NCBI RefSeq assembly: GCF_000276665.1
Contig: NW_004955423.1
Location: 6,726,598-6,790,597 of the forward strand
Direction of reading: 5' to 3'
Origin: Chinchilla lanigera
Taxonomy: Eukaryota > Chordata > Mammalia > Rodentia > Chinchillidae
Length of the DNA stretch: 64,000 nt
Below the pieces are notes generated by a model, which saw only the letters and a list, made by a program, of their open reading frames with translations, was not told the origin of the DNA and made no database searches. Each line of letters opens with the position of its first letter. Position 1 is the first letter of the stretch. This document shows, piece by piece, positions 36,226 to 48,937 of the stretch. The position numbers and the translations under genes are program-made.

Positions 36226-37425
36226 GAAGAGGAGGCACATTTTATGCAGACAGTCATGTGCAAACTGCCAACGGCATGTACATCCTGGCATTAAGGAAAA
36301 ATTCCTGAACCGAAGAATACAAGTTACTGGAAAAATTGACTCATTATGAAAAATGTATAACCAACCTTATAGTTGTCTCACACAGATTCCCTCCCAGGCT
36401 TTTCCACTCCATTTCAAATCAAATTGACTATTTCCTTAAATGAGGGTGAGTCTATTAATTGCAAAAGTTTTCTGTTTTCTACCTAGCAGGGCCTGTAGTT
36501 CAGACTTTTAAGGTGGTATCTTGCTATTGGCCACATTTCTTGTCTCTGTGTACTTCTGTTCCTAACAACTACTGCATAGATCTGAGTAATGAAAATATTA
36601 AGGATGTTCAGCTTTGACTTTACAAAATGTATCAGCTGTAGCTGCCCTTGAAAGCCAAGAACTGTTCTTTCCCTTGGTGCCACCTTGAAGCCAGGATGGG
36701 AGATTTACAAGTCACCCTGGGTTTTGAAAAGAAGTGATCCATTTCCAAGTTGCAATCTACTTGAAATAATCTCCCCAATTACATGGAAGTAATTTACTCT
36801 ATATTTACTTTCTGCTTTGGACTATCAAATATCTCTTCCTCTCACCCGCAGGGGCAGCAGCTGGGATTAAAACTTCCACTACCTGCCTTGTTGGGCCTTT
36901 ATGATTTAACTCTTTCATGCCTACTTAGGAGTGGGCAAAGTTTCTACTGAATAACTCAAGTCCTCACTAGCCCAAAATAGATTACTGCTATATTAATCAT
37001 ATTTCTTTTAGATCGAACCTATTTAAAAAACTATTTATTATTTTTAGTACAAGTTCTTTCTACAATACTGAAACTGACCTATTACATCACAGTAAGCAAC
37101 TAAAAGCAAAATATTGAAGTAAAAAGTTGACCCATGCAATGCCAAACAGATGAGTGGATGTACTGTTGGCTACAAGTTCAGACAAAACACATCTGTTGTT
37201 AGATGTGGAGACCCCTCATTGGGTAAAGAATCACTGCTACTCTACCAGTGCTTTGGAGCTGCTAGAACATAAAAAAATAGATTTTTTTTTTTTCTTCCTA
37301 ATTCCCTATTGTGGCTATAACTCTCTAAATCTCAGAGCCTCCTCTTGTTCAGTCTCAACGAAAAGAAGAAATGTCTTTTAAAAGTAAATCTTAGCCCCTC
37401 ACACTCTAGAACCAAGAATGGGCCT
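36226..37425. other. Unique sequence, no gene seen
   Basis: No recognised repeat or domain. Short frames at 36,483-36,683 (-) and 37,154-37,381 (+) look like chance openings. Confidence 0.5.
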
Positions 37426-37429
37426 GACT

Positions 37430-37572
37430 TTTTTGTCTTCTTTGTAATTGTAAGCTATTTTTGAGAGCTGTTTCAGAGTTACAAGAAGGTTGAACAGAAA
37501 GTACAGCTGGTTCCCCGTACACAAACTCCTACAGTTTCCCCCATGACTAACATCTTGCCACAAGCATGACTT
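37430..37572 (-). repeat. L1ME-type 3' UTR fragment, reverse
   Basis: 'tttcagagttacaagaaggt', 'tgaacagaaagtacagctgg', 'ttccccgtacacaaactcct' and 'ccatgactaacatcttgcca' follow the reversed L1M/L1ME 3' UTR order. Only about 140 bases remain. Confidence 0.7.
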
Positions 37573-37900
37573 TTGGACAGGACCGTCCAGGTTGCTATTC
37601 TTAAGTTCTCTGACCTTAAGAGAAAAAAGAAAATGGACAGAACCATCTGTGGCCCAAATAGAACTCACTCCCTCAGCTGCGAGGATCAGTCACCTTCCTC
37701 CTAAGGATTCTTTCCCACGAAGGAGCCTGGCCCAGAGGCAACCTCTCTTAACAACAGCAGACAGGGGAGGGGACAAGAAGCAGGAGTCAGAAATGGGCGT
37801 TGGCAAGGGCCTGAGGACAGCAAGTTTCAACAGGGTACTTTTGAAAGGATTGTTGGCTACATTATCTTATTTAATTACAGTGGGATAATCCTTACACGGG
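37573..37900. other. Unique sequence, no gene seen
   Basis: One short frame (37,592-37,888, 98 codons) with no resemblance to a known family. Confidence 0.5.
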
Positions 37901-37919
37901 TAAACTATTTATTAAAAAC

Positions 37920-38300
37920 AAGGCCGTGCAGCAATCCAGAAAACATGGTGATACTGTTATCGGCAGGAGTCATCCCCAAAATGGCTCTGTCGGGGTGTGC
38001 GAGGCTAGGAAGGGCCTCTTTCTGGTGCCTGGTCCTTTTCCTGCACCGGCGTTTAATTGCTAATGAATTAAACTTTCCGAGCAGATAAGCATAATGTTAT
38101 TTTGTTTGCACACAGACTGCATGACTAACAAGGATGATATAAATAAAACCATTCCAAGCTTTATCTGCGGGTGGACGAGGAGTGCCTGTGTTCGAGGGAA
38201 GCTGGATGGCTCCCACGCGAGATCAGGCTGTTACAGCGGAAGCCAGGGCTTGCACAGTGTTAAAAGCCTGAGCTAATATGTTCACTTAAGACATTGTGCC
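37920..38300. promoter_or_regulatory. Candidate conserved non-coding element with paired homeodomain sites
   Basis: Repeat-free block. TAATTG at 38,054-38,059 is followed directly by the palindromic TAATGAATTA at 38,061-38,070, a two-base-spaced paired-homeodomain (P2-type) site, then 'gataag' (GATA) and 'cataatgttat'. The flanks are G+C-richer than average, with CpGs retained near 37,995-38,050 and 38,165-38,240. This is suggestive of an enhancer; no gene is visible. Confidence 0.3.
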
Positions 38301-39610
38301 TAATTACGCTATTTGTCAGTAGGGGAACCTGTTCCCCAAACCTTAAAGCATCCTGACCCACTGGTGTGGGAGTGAGCTCTATAAATATGCCAAGTTGACT
38401 CTGTAGGACTCCGAGCTAACTATGCTCCATGATGCTTATGAAAATGGGCCAGACCCAGGCCGCACATTCTGTACCCCCAGGGCGACAGGTATTTCTGCTT
38501 GGGCCTGTAACTATTATAACAAATAAATGTGAGGGGGAAATATTTGTGTTTTTATTTTTGGAAACACTGTAAAAATCTGAAAGCAGCTCATAAAACACAG
38601 AGTTCTCTGTCCATCGAATTGTTTGGGGCAACTAGGGAGAATGTATTTATGTTTGGCTTCATTTTGAGTTCAAGGAGGGAGTGGCCTTGTGACCGGAAGT
38701 GAGTGATGTCCAGAGTTCTGAGTCGTGCTTTGGGCTTAGCTTTAGGAGAATCAAGGCCCCTGTGGTTTGTGTTCCTTGTCAGGAAGCAGGTGTAGCATGC
38801 TGTGATGAGAACACTAACCATTATTTTAGCTGTGTGCTGAATGCAAGAATCCTCTGATAATATAAAACCATCCATAGTATTGCACATGCACACATGAGAA
38901 GGCCAACTCAACTAGCACAAAAATCTTTATCTGAGAATCACCCACTACCATCAAGACATTTAAAAATTAATTTAATTTGATTAATTGGAGATTGAAATCA
39001 CACACCAAGGCCTTAGAATATCTCGTGGTGAATTCAATCAGGTGGATCATTTCATATCTCAAATATTTCCTGTGGCTTCAAGGCAGAATCATAAGCTCTA
39101 GTAGTTTGTGAGGCAACAGTTTGCCCCCAACACGTCTAGACTCTGACTACCGCACACAGAAGCTTGAGTCTCCCCAGCCATCGAAATCCTTTCTTCCAAC
39201 CCCCTTTCAAATCTGGAAATCACACCCACTGCCCCTCTTAACACTTGACACTCCACTAATCATTTGAACTCATTTAAAACTCCTTCACCTTGCCTAAAAG
39301 TAAGTTCATTATTCCCTAAAGCAATATCCTTTTCTCTGCATCCTGTAGGACCCCCATTCTGATCAGACTTTTACCCGAAACTATAGCTCTCCATGCTGAC
39401 TTCTCACCTTTCATTCTTCCCAGTTGTCACTCTGCCTGAGGCATACTTCGTCTGTTCCATTTTCCCAGTCTCCCACCATCCTAATCCATTTTTAAATACT
39501 ACTTTTGTCCAGCCTACAAACTCAACCAAGAACTTTTTATGTGGTATCTAGTTCAACATTTTTCTTGCCTCTGTGCCAATCTAGCTCTCGTTTCTTTTTC
39601 TATCACCTCT
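38301..39610. other. Unique sequence, no gene seen
   Basis: Mixed composition. The T/C-rich stretch at 39,350-39,520 might be an old L2-type remnant, but too little order is left to call it. Confidence 0.45.
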
Positions 39611-39624
39611 TATTCCATTTTTCC

Positions 39625-39760
39625 TCCAATATCTATCCATCTGTGCGTGCATTTCCCAAGCATTTATTGAGCACTTAATAGGCACTCTGCACTACGTTAA
39701 GCATTTGGAGTAAAGAATAAATAGGTGCAGCCCTGTTCTCTGAGAGCTGACAAGGGAAGA
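39625..39760 (+). repeat. Ancient interspersed repeat fragment
   Basis: 'aagcatttattgagcactta', 'ataggcactctgcactacgt', 'gcagccctgttctctgagag' and 'ctgacaagggaagatagaca' fit the old mammalian repeat with the 'tttattgagcacctactatgtgccaggc' motif. Family not resolved. Confidence 0.6.
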
Positions 39761-40335
39761 TAGACATGTATGTATCAGGTGTTGATGAACTCAGTGTGGT
39801 AAAAGCAATGAGAGGAGCACAGAGGACCAGCCCAGAGCAGAGAGAAGGTAGGAATTCGGCCACCATGTCTCCCTCTGCAGCCAACCTCCTCTTCCCTCTG
39901 CAACTCCATTATGCCTTTGCTCACAGCTTCACAAATTCCATATATGGAATGCCCCATTTTATCCAAATCTTAGCTATTGTATAAGATCATAGTCCCTGTA
40001 GTTTTACTAATCATCTGCAGATCGCACTTACCTTTATCACTGCGAAATCTTGGAGTTACCATGCATAGCATCCAACTTAGAATTTTTTTTCACTTGCATC
40101 ACTTTGCCTTCTCAAATAGATTGCGGCCTGTAACTTGAGAGATCACTGTGTTTCAATCCTTCCTTCACATCCTTCACAGTGTGCTGCTGGGAGCACAGTA
40201 AGCACAGATTACAAACATCAATTGAAAACAAAAAACATCAGATGGATAATTGACACCGAGATTCTTTTCCGGACCACCTTTCTGTCTTTTGCTAACACAA
40301 CACAAAATCTACACATAGTAGGCACTTAATAAAAA
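39761..40335. other. Unique sequence, no gene seen
   Basis: Overlapping frames on both strands at 39,675-39,984 are short and without domains. Confidence 0.5.
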
Positions 40336-40339
40336 GAAC

Positions 40340-40565
40340 ATGGTGTGAGATACAGGAGAGAAAAAAGACTTGGGGATTGAAACTGGCTCAAGTTTAAACC
40401 CTCATTCAACTCCTGGCTGTTTGATTTGGGCAAGTTGAGCTTCACCATGCCTAAAGTTCCTTAAATTCAAAACGAGGCTTACTACATGCAAACCTCATTC
40501 TTGAGAAGTTTGAGAAGTCTGTGTAGGTATAATGCCTAGCACATTGCTTGGCACATGCTAAGGGA
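40340..40565 (+). repeat. MIR SINE
   Basis: MIR order: 'gattgaaactggctcaagtt', 'ttcaactcctggctgtttga', 'tttgggcaagttgagcttca', then 'ggtataatgcctagcacatt' and 'gcttggcacatgctaagg'. Fairly complete. Confidence 0.75.
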
Positions 40566-41404
40566 CCAAAGCATGCTTGGTCTTATCTCTCCCTCTCTTC
40601 TCCCTCCTCTCCCCATCCCCACCTCTTCATGCCAGGCAGAATTTGGCAAGAAACACCAGAGGTATTTAAAACTTCAACACCTGTGTGCTTTGCGTTGCAA
40701 AACAGCACTATAAGCTCTTCTCAAGTACCCAACCTTGTGAGGGCTGGATTGTATTCATCAGGCCCAGTTGATGTTAGTTTATGTATTATTTACCCTTACT
40801 ATGTGGGCATAAAACAAATAAAATTTTGTGATAGTTCTCAAAGACATGGTCCTCTACATTTGAGACTGCTCTCCACTCAGTTTGCTTGAATGTGCGGCCC
40901 AGGGAAATCCTTGTATGTTTTTCTACCCACAGAAAGAGTTAAACATTCTACTACAGAAGGACTCTGTGTTCTAACTCTAAATGTCATGGGAACATGCCCT
41001 GGAAAAGCTGAGGACCATTGCATTATACAATTACCTATTTACTGGAGACAGTATATTTAATAACTAATCATCTAATCTAATAATACTGAAGAATATCAGA
41101 CTCAAAGGTCAAGTGTTTAAGATTAGGGAGAAAGCAGCCTTAAAAAATAAATTTCAAAGAGTCTCACAGATCAACAAGTCAGCCTGCAATCCTACCATGC
41201 TACCACCAGTCCTGGCCTGTTAGGAGGATCAGAAATGTGACTCTTTCAAACCCGGTATATTTATTATCTCTACACTATTCACAGGAGTTTTAATTCCATA
41301 AGGTTTCTCAGTTAGCAATTAAGATTATCTCATCCTGTACAATGGCATATTAGCTCTATGAAGAAAAAAATGTTATCCTAGGAATGTTTGGATACACTCT
41401 TTAT
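40566..41404. other. Unique sequence, no gene seen
   Basis: One 113-codon frame (40,548-40,889) starts inside the MIR and has no family resemblance. Confidence 0.5.
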
Positions 41405-41560
41405 TGAACTATATTTTCATTTTGAATTAAGACATAGTGATTGTACATATGGATGGGTGTACTCTGACATTTTCAATATGTGTGTATAATGTGCAATTGC
41501 TAGATCAGGGTAATTGGCTGATACATTCTTAATGAGAGCTTTCACCCCAGTTGTTTCTTT
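41405..41560. repeat. L1-derived fragment (probable)
   Basis: 'ttgaattaagacatagtgat', 'tgtacatatggatgggtgta' and 'tgtataatgtgcaattgcta', followed by 'gatcagggtaattggctgat', resemble the old L1 3' region that reads 'tgtacatatttatggggtac ... caatgtgtaatgatcaaatcagggtaat'. Short and diverged. Confidence 0.5.
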
Positions 41561-42829
41561 TCCCTTGGGACTTCCTTGCATGGACAAGTTCTGTGCCTCA
41601 ATTTGTGGTTCAACCCTCTGGACCTCTTTCTCAGAGACATAAGTGATGATCATTCCTAGAGATGGCATGGTACAACTTGTTTTTTTTAACTCCTAAAAAA
41701 AATCTCATACTGAAAAGTCACCTGTTATTTCTCACCTTGGAAAGCCTGGGTGGACCCTCTTTCCCACCCTTTAACAGAGGAAAACTCTTGTCATAGTTCA
41801 AATTCCCTAGCTGGGTCCCATGAAGAATCACGTTTAGTGTTGACTCTCCCTGGCATCTGATCGTGTACCTTTGGCTGACAATTACTTCTTCGAGGAAAAA
41901 TTAGATCATAAAAACCCTGTGATTGTCAAAAGAGGTGGATCATGCTGATGTAACAAATGAACCCTCAGATCCCCAGTTTGACATTTTAAGAAGTAAAAGA
42001 ACAGCAAGGAGAAAGGTTGACAATAATGTAAAAATGTGAGGTCAAGAAAAACTAAGAAAAACAACAGACTTCTCAATTTCCTCTAGATTGTAATCTGCCC
42101 CTGTTTCCCTCCCCACTTGCACCCATGCTTATGATACAGTTTTCATTCCTCAAGGAGGCAATGTTACCCCAGCCTCACGGCAGGGGACACAGCGCTGCTA
42201 CTTTTCGTTGCTTGTCTAAAGGGAGGAAGCCTCCAACCCTCTTTGGAGCATGAAGCCCTGTGGAAAATAACTGTGAACATACAGCACCTCTTAGCAAAAG
42301 GAAATGCTGACCAGAACTGTGCAGTGAGATTCCTTATCTTGGAAGAATCTAGCCTACAACTCAGCCATTCTCTGCCACTTACATAAGAGCAAAGCCATGT
42401 CAAAATAGAAGCCATACTGAAACTGAATGCTCGTCATCGCAATAGTGGCTGCAGGCCCTCCAGTTGGACTGTTCACCAAGCAAGAAAATAAACAGTAATC
42501 TAGCGTGGACTGAGAGCTACTTTGTTCCAGGCAAGATACTAAGCACATTACATGTATCGCAGTTCCCCAAAATAGGGTTTTCCAAAATGCAGCCAGGATC
42601 TGTGCATAACGGAAACGAAAGAGTCAAATATTTATTTCTGTTCATTTGGTAATCATATTATTTAATTTCCAGTTTTGTGTGTTTAGTTATTTATATAATA
42701 TATAGTACCATGGTACCTGTATTTAAAAAGTACATACTATACTTTATATATATATATGTATATATATATCTCCATATATATGTTAATAGTGCACAGATGA
42801 CAGCTTGCTCAGTGTTTTAACCGATGAAA
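41561..42829. other. Unique sequence with a TA-rich run
   Basis: No gene recognised. A (TA)-rich low-complexity stretch lies at about 42,738-42,782. Confidence 0.5.
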
Positions 42830-42978
42830 CAGGATTATTATTGTTACGTGTTCTCATTTTCAGAAGAGGAAAACGAGGCCTACAGAGGTCAACAAGACTT
42901 GCACGAAGTGTGAAAGCTGGTAAATGGCGGAGCTGGAGCTCCAGCTGCCTGCTTCCAAAGTCTACATAGTCTGATGTG
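42830..42978 (-). repeat. MIR SINE, reverse orientation
   Basis: 'ctcattttcagaagaggaaa', 'acgaggcctacagaggtcaa', 'gtgtgaaagctggtaaatgg' and 'gcctgcttccaaagtctaca' give the reversed MIR body and head. Well-preserved order. Confidence 0.75.
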
Positions 42979-45555
42979 ATCATTAAAGGAATTTCTTGTG
43001 TTCAAAGGCTGATGCTTGAAAACTAAGCTCATTTGTGCCTGCAAAAATGCCAACCTCTGGAGTAGAAGGAACTTCATACTTTGATCATCTTCCATACTGA
43101 ATTAGGAGAAAAAGCAGAAGAAAAGAAAGCAAGGGAAGCCAAGCCAGTCACTAGATAAAATGCAAGAAAGGATTTAAAGAAAGTAAAAATCAAAGGGAAA
43201 CATCACAACATTTGGTCAGGCACCCTATTCCTCACCCATCCCCTCAATCCCCCTCTCCCAAACCACCCTCCTCCCTGGCACAGGCAATCCATTGTTTGAA
43301 CATGTTCTGATGGGCACATCCAGCTCCCTAGCACTGGAGAGCTCACGGGCAATCAGCGTGGATTGAGACACTTAGAGCTTGTCTTTGCTGATTGAGCATG
43401 GAGGGGTACGGATCCCCATGTGGTCCTTAAAAGCTACACCCACAGGAGAAACATTTTACGTTGCTCAAAATACTTGGAGCTATGGTTGTTATCTTCAATT
43501 TTCTTAACTAGTGATGAGTGATCCTTGGAAGTGTTAAACCAAAAAGCACTAGACTCTCTGTAGGACATTCATTATAAAAAGGCTTTGACGCTTAGGAAAA
43601 AGTTGGAAGTTTAGGGGGAAAAAAATTCAAAACAACTCTATATCGTAACACAGCTTTTTAGAAAATAAGTGCAATAAAATTCTTTAGAAGTACCCAAGTT
43701 TCAGATATCTTCGCAGCAGTGATAAAGATTAAATTTTTAAAAATCACTATCAAACTGGTCTGCGCAATGTTTGCGAAAGTTCTCCAACAATGGAACTGTT
43801 TTCATGTAAATTTCCTTTCAAGAAGAGTCCTGCTTTCTGAAAGCTACGCAACTGTAGCTGAGTTACTCAAAGCGGCATTTTATTGCCTCCTGTGGAAGAT
43901 GCTTTGTGCTAATGATCTGAAAACTGGTGTTTCATGCTTGGTACCAGTGATCTGTGATTCAAACTGTGCAAAGAGAAAAGTGAGGCCTTTATTTTTGAAT
44001 TTGTTACTTCTGAGAAGAGGGTGGGAGTTTCACCTGACCTTCCTAGAGTCCTGGACCCCCGAATGCCCTCCATAAAATCCCGTGATCTGAGTGGTTGACC
44101 CTATCACAGGTGTGACCACACACAAGAAAAACAAAGTGATTCACCAATACATGCCTGGTTTCAGTGAGAACATCTGGCTCCTTTCATTAACTGCCCTTGT
44201 TCATCTAGCGAGAAACAGAGTGACCAAAAATTGACATGAATATACAGAAAGGTAAATTTTTTTCAGAACTACAGAAGTAGTACTGGTTGCCCATAGGCAA
44301 CAAAGCTTTTATTCCTTTGAGATTTCCCTGTAAAAAAGAAACTCTGTCCACTTTAGTTTGAGGGGTTTCCCCCCGCTCCCTGAATATTTCTATTTGACAA
44401 TTATAGAGAAACAATTACTCAGACTTTCTCTCCCACTCCAAGGCTCTCCTTATCTCTCCTGAGTTCTCTAATTCCTGAGCACTCTTCAGGCAATTCATCT
44501 CCCTACAGTAGCATTGTTTGTGGTTGTTCTCAATCTCCACCGAGCTAACTCTTCTGTCCGTCTACAGAGAACGCTGCTGCCTGACGGTGTTTGAGTTTCA
44601 AAGAGCAAAAGCTCACACCGGCTTGGATTACCCAGTCCTCGAGGCACAGGGCGCAGACATGTCAGTACCAATGGCAAAGTTCAGGATATAACTGTGTCTG
44701 CTAATTTAATCATTTACCATGAACTGCAAGTTATCTTAATCTTCTGTGCAGTTCTTAAGGCAGCAGCATATTTTGGTGTAATTGAATACTGATCTTCCTT
44801 GGAAGAATTCAAAGATTTTGTTTTTTTGTACATATTGTTAGAGATTAAATGTTCCCACTGGGGTGGGGGCGGTGCATGTATGTTCTTCAAAGTGTTATGA
44901 GTGTTCTCTCCCCTGCTTGAAGAGCTCGCACCCGGCCACATCTGGCTCAGGCTGGTGGCCTTCCTCCCTGCCACGACACCCTGCATATCCATGTGTCCCT
45001 TCTACTTCACTTACATTTTTTATTTTTCTGTAATTTTTTTCTTTTAAATGTGCTTATGATTCTGTTTTGAGGGTCCACAGGGGCACTTAGGGAAGCTGGA
45101 AGGGCTCTTTGCAGAATCAAGTGATGAGATGTGAGCGAGTGAACTGGCCTTGCCCCACAAGGGCACATTATGTGCCCACCCGGCATTTCCAGATCCCTGA
45201 TGTATCGGCGGAGAATCAAGCACAACAAGGCCAAGATGTCTTCATTTTCTGTCAAAGCCAGGCCTCAACTGCGGTGTGATTGAGGCCCTGGACTTCCGTG
45301 GCCAGCCAGTCAGAATCCATCAACAGCTGCGGCAAACAGGGCTGAGTTGGGAAAGGAGAGGCAGGGGGAGCCAAGGAGGGCCGAGCCCACAGCCCTTGTG
45401 TGACTGTAGCAGAGAGAGAGAGGCCGGCCCGCGGAAACCCCAGCAGCAAGGGAAAAACAGATTGACTCTCAGTGACTCATTTAGCTCCTGGATTGGACAG
45501 ATCTCTCCCCTGCTGGCGATTTGGCTCTGCATCAATAGTTCGGATACCAGGCTGA
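42979..45555. other. Repeat-poor unique sequence, no gene seen
   Basis: No SINE, LINE or LTR recognised in about 2.6 kb. Several frames of 60-118 codons occur on both strands (for example 43,719-44,075 and 45,276-45,569); none has a domain that I know. Confidence 0.45.
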
Positions 45556-45559
45556 ATAG

Positions 45560-46420
45560 CTTAAAATAATTAGGGGGAAAAAATCTGCAAAACTGCTAGC
45601 CATCCAACTCCGTCCTCTGCGCTGAAAGACGCGGGACAAATGACATCTAGGTTATTAAATATGAAGTCACTGGATTTGCTGCCCATTTGGTCCAAAAGCA
45701 GAAAACTGGATAAAACTCAAATTTATAATTCAGTGTAGATGGCCTGTTTGTCCTTGAGGCAATCCATGAATTTTGGCCGGGCAGGCGCCGTGACATGTGG
45801 AAATAATGGGGGGGGGTGCTGAGCAATGTTTGATTTCGCCCCCACTCAGCTTCTACCCCCTGGGAAAAAAAATGAAAATGTCAATAAAGAGTGTAAATGC
45901 GAAGAGAAATGGAATCTGAGCCCAGAGTTTAGTAGCTGGCAGTTTAAACTTTATATACTTTAGGCCGACAGGCGGCTGGATTTCCTGTACTTTATATCCA
46001 ATGTACAAAAACAGAAGCAACAGGCTCATTTGGTATCAGTAAAGGTCAGTTAAAATTATAGAGACATCCTTTGGAGCAAATCCCCAGTCTTGTATTTGCA
46101 TATTTATGAACTAGAGATTATGACAAGCCATTCCATTTATTAGAGCAGTGCTGCTATAGTTAATAGTCTGTCAGCATTTCCATTATAAACCCCGTTTTTC
46201 AGTGTTTTAATATCTCAGCTGTTAGAAATCACATCAGGCTGAAAAGTGGTCCTCAGCCTCTTGGGCCCAGGGCAGGGCGAGCCGCTGGAGGTGGTGGTGA
46301 TGGTGCTTTGGAAGCCAACAAAGGCATTTAAATCAAGCCAACAGTTTTAGCATTGGGCATTCACAGCAAATGTAAAATCAAGGATTTTGAGAAGGTTGAA
46401 TTCTTCTTCTCCCTCACTGC
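45560..46420. promoter_or_regulatory. Candidate conserved non-coding block
   Basis: Repeat-free, with evenly mixed composition and dense developmental motifs: an exact POU octamer ATTTGCAT at 46,094-46,101 followed by 'atttatgaac', 'aggttattaaatatgaagtc' near 45,650, 'ctttatatcc' and 'ggcatttaaatcaagcc' near 46,325, and 'ttccattataaaccccg' near 46,180. The absence of insertions over more than 3 kb (42.98-46.85 kb) contrasts with the rest of the window. No coding potential. Conservation itself is not shown by a single sequence. Confidence 0.35.
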
Positions 46421-48620
46421 CCCCAAACCTTCTTTCCTGTCTTGCCATCCCTGTCAGAATCCCTAGTTAAAGGGAAGACAGTCAGAGATTTTAGGGCACA
46501 GATTCAACATTTTGACTTGACATAGTTTTACCACATTGAAGGAACAGAGATGATGAACGCTTTTATTCATTCACTTCTCCCTTCCTTCACCCATTTTAAG
46601 GAGTGGACTCACAGTCACAGAGGCTAGCAAATCTAAAATCTGCAGGGCAGGCTGGAAGAATGGAAACCCAGGGAGGATTTGACTGAAGACCGCTGCAGAA
46701 TCCCCTCTTCCTAAGGAGAGAGCAGTCTTTTCCTAGGGACTTCAACTGATTAGATGAGGCCCATCTGCATTACAGCTCATAAAATTAACCATTAGAAGGG
46801 TAATCTGCTCAAGTCAAAATCCACTGATATAAATAAATCTCATCTGAAACATGCATTCATGGCAGCATCCAGACAGTTTTGACCAAATAGCTGAGTACTG
46901 CAGCTTGGGCAAGTTGACACATAAGATTAACAATCACAGGCATGAACAGTATTATATTTTAAGTATCCTCTATATAACCAGTCCTGGGTTTGACTCTGGT
47001 AACAGAAAATTAATGGCACAGTCCTTGTCCTTAAGGAACTTACAGTCTTCACAACAAAGTTTCACAACAAAATTACCAACATTTTCACAAGAAAATACCA
47101 GAATCCGTGGTTTTTTTCTATTTTTTGCTTCCTCTAGTGGATGCCTCAGGATATGCCCTACAGGTAACACATTGTGGGTGTGATTTTAGTGGGTTTTCAA
47201 GTGAAAGGCCTGGTATCCAGGGACTCCTCACCACTCAGGAAGACAGCTTACTCTTTCCAAACCAAGATCTCATACTTTTGACCTGACACTAAGCTGCCAC
47301 ATAACTCAGTGATATTTGAAACTCCCTTGGGATTTGAGGAGAAATTGGGAAGCAAACAAAGAGGAAGCAGGTTGCCTTCTCATTAATAAGTCATTCATTC
47401 AGAAAAAAAATTCAGTCTCGACTCCTGCTCTATGGCTCCCTGATAATTCTAGGAAGGGCCATACTACTGTATCCTCAACCAGACAACCTCCACAGGGAAA
47501 GTTGGAATTTCCCACCCAACATGGCGGCATTTTCAGCATTCCCCCACATGGAAGTGCACGCCAACCCCGAAACCTTCATCAGAAGAGTACAAAGAGCCCC
47601 CATTTGTGTAATCAGATGCCCCCACTACCTCTGACTGTGGGAACCACATTAAGCCCTAGAAGCATATCCTCTTGCCTTCTCCTCTAGCTTTCTTCTTGGA
47701 GTTGGTGACTTTCTTTTATTCACACAGAATGTGGACACACAGAATACTCTTTCCAGCTCCTCCAAAGGGAGTGACAGAATACCACCGTTGTACCATTCTA
47801 TTTCACTTCCTTTAAAACATGAAAAGTACATATAAATATACAAATTATAGATGCTGCTTCTGTTGCTTTTTGCCTGAGGGGGACAAAACAATCCCTGCTG
47901 CTGGATAAGATCAAAATATGACAAGTGAGTCCCTACCAAGAGTTGCAGAATACCATGTAAAGTATAGCTGCCCTCAGTGCCTATGAACTTGGCTCCGCTC
48001 GACTTGTGCCCTTAGACTCCATGTGAAACAAACAGGACTTATGTAATGGCTTTCAGCAGCGTCACTGAATGGGAAGAACAATTACGTAATGAGACACACG
48101 CCAGGATGTGTGTAATCATGCAATAAGAGCATGCCTCACTGTGCTAGGCTGGTTGCCAATAGCCACCTAGTCATGCTATTACATTCCAAGAACATATGTC
48201 CTTGAGGCATACTGAAATTACGCTAAGGGTTTCCAAAGGAAAATTGGCTGATCAAAAGAGAATCTCAATATTGTTTGAAAAAAAAATAACATAAAAACTT
48301 TAAAGTCTGATAGTGACCCAAAAGTAACAGAAAAATTACACCTGACCTAATAAAACCTACAATATATGATAGACATGTGGTAGTATGGTTCATTCATGTC
48401 ACCTCAGGATTTAAGATGACAGCATACCAACAAGAGGTGACATGGGAGCCTCTTCCTCATTGGCCAGAGTTCCAATGGAGGCACAATCATTTCTCAACCA
48501 AGTCTCAGCCCCTCAGGGCCTGCCCTTCCTGACAGACACTGCAAAGGCATTTTAAGCTTTCCATGCACTAGGATAAAGTTAAAATTCCCAAAATTTTTAC
48601 ATCACAGCTCTTCGCTCTCT
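46421..48620. other. Unique sequence, no gene seen
   Basis: Frames at 46,851-47,183, 47,316-47,687 and 47,649-47,939 are short and overlap antisense frames. No domain or repeat family recognised. Confidence 0.45.
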
Positions 48621-48626
48621 CTGCAG

Positions 48627-48722
48627 CACCTAATGCTTCTTCTGTATCTGAAAACCAATTGCATTCCCATCTCTCCTACTCTTCTTACTCATTTAGCTGG
48701 AATGAAACCTCATATGTCCACG
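48627..48722 (+). other. Exon-like segment, open in one frame
   Basis: 'cttcgctctctctgcag' supplies a good acceptor (AG at 48,625-48,626), and 'ccacg|gtaagg' a fair donor (GT at 48,723). The 96-base segment is a whole number of codons and open in the first frame (32 codons, hydrophobic-rich), but that frame resembles no known protein. Chance is likely. Confidence 0.15.
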
Positions 48723-48937
48723 GTAAGGCAGTAAGAGAGTGGGGAGACGGATTTGTGTTTTTATGATATTAGTTTGTTGCTTCTTAGATGTGGTTGTATC
48801 CACTTCACAACCAGTACAAATTCTCAAGTCAAGACAAATACAAATGTGCACGTGTAATATGCTCCAAATATACAGCTGATGTGTTTTTCTTGTGATTTTA
48901 GAGCTTTAATATATAGACACTTTAATTGTTACTATAA

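Noticed and set aside
45600..45860. Possible CpG island or promoter
   Set aside because: Only scattered CpGs over a short stretch; density is far below an island and no first-exon signal is present.
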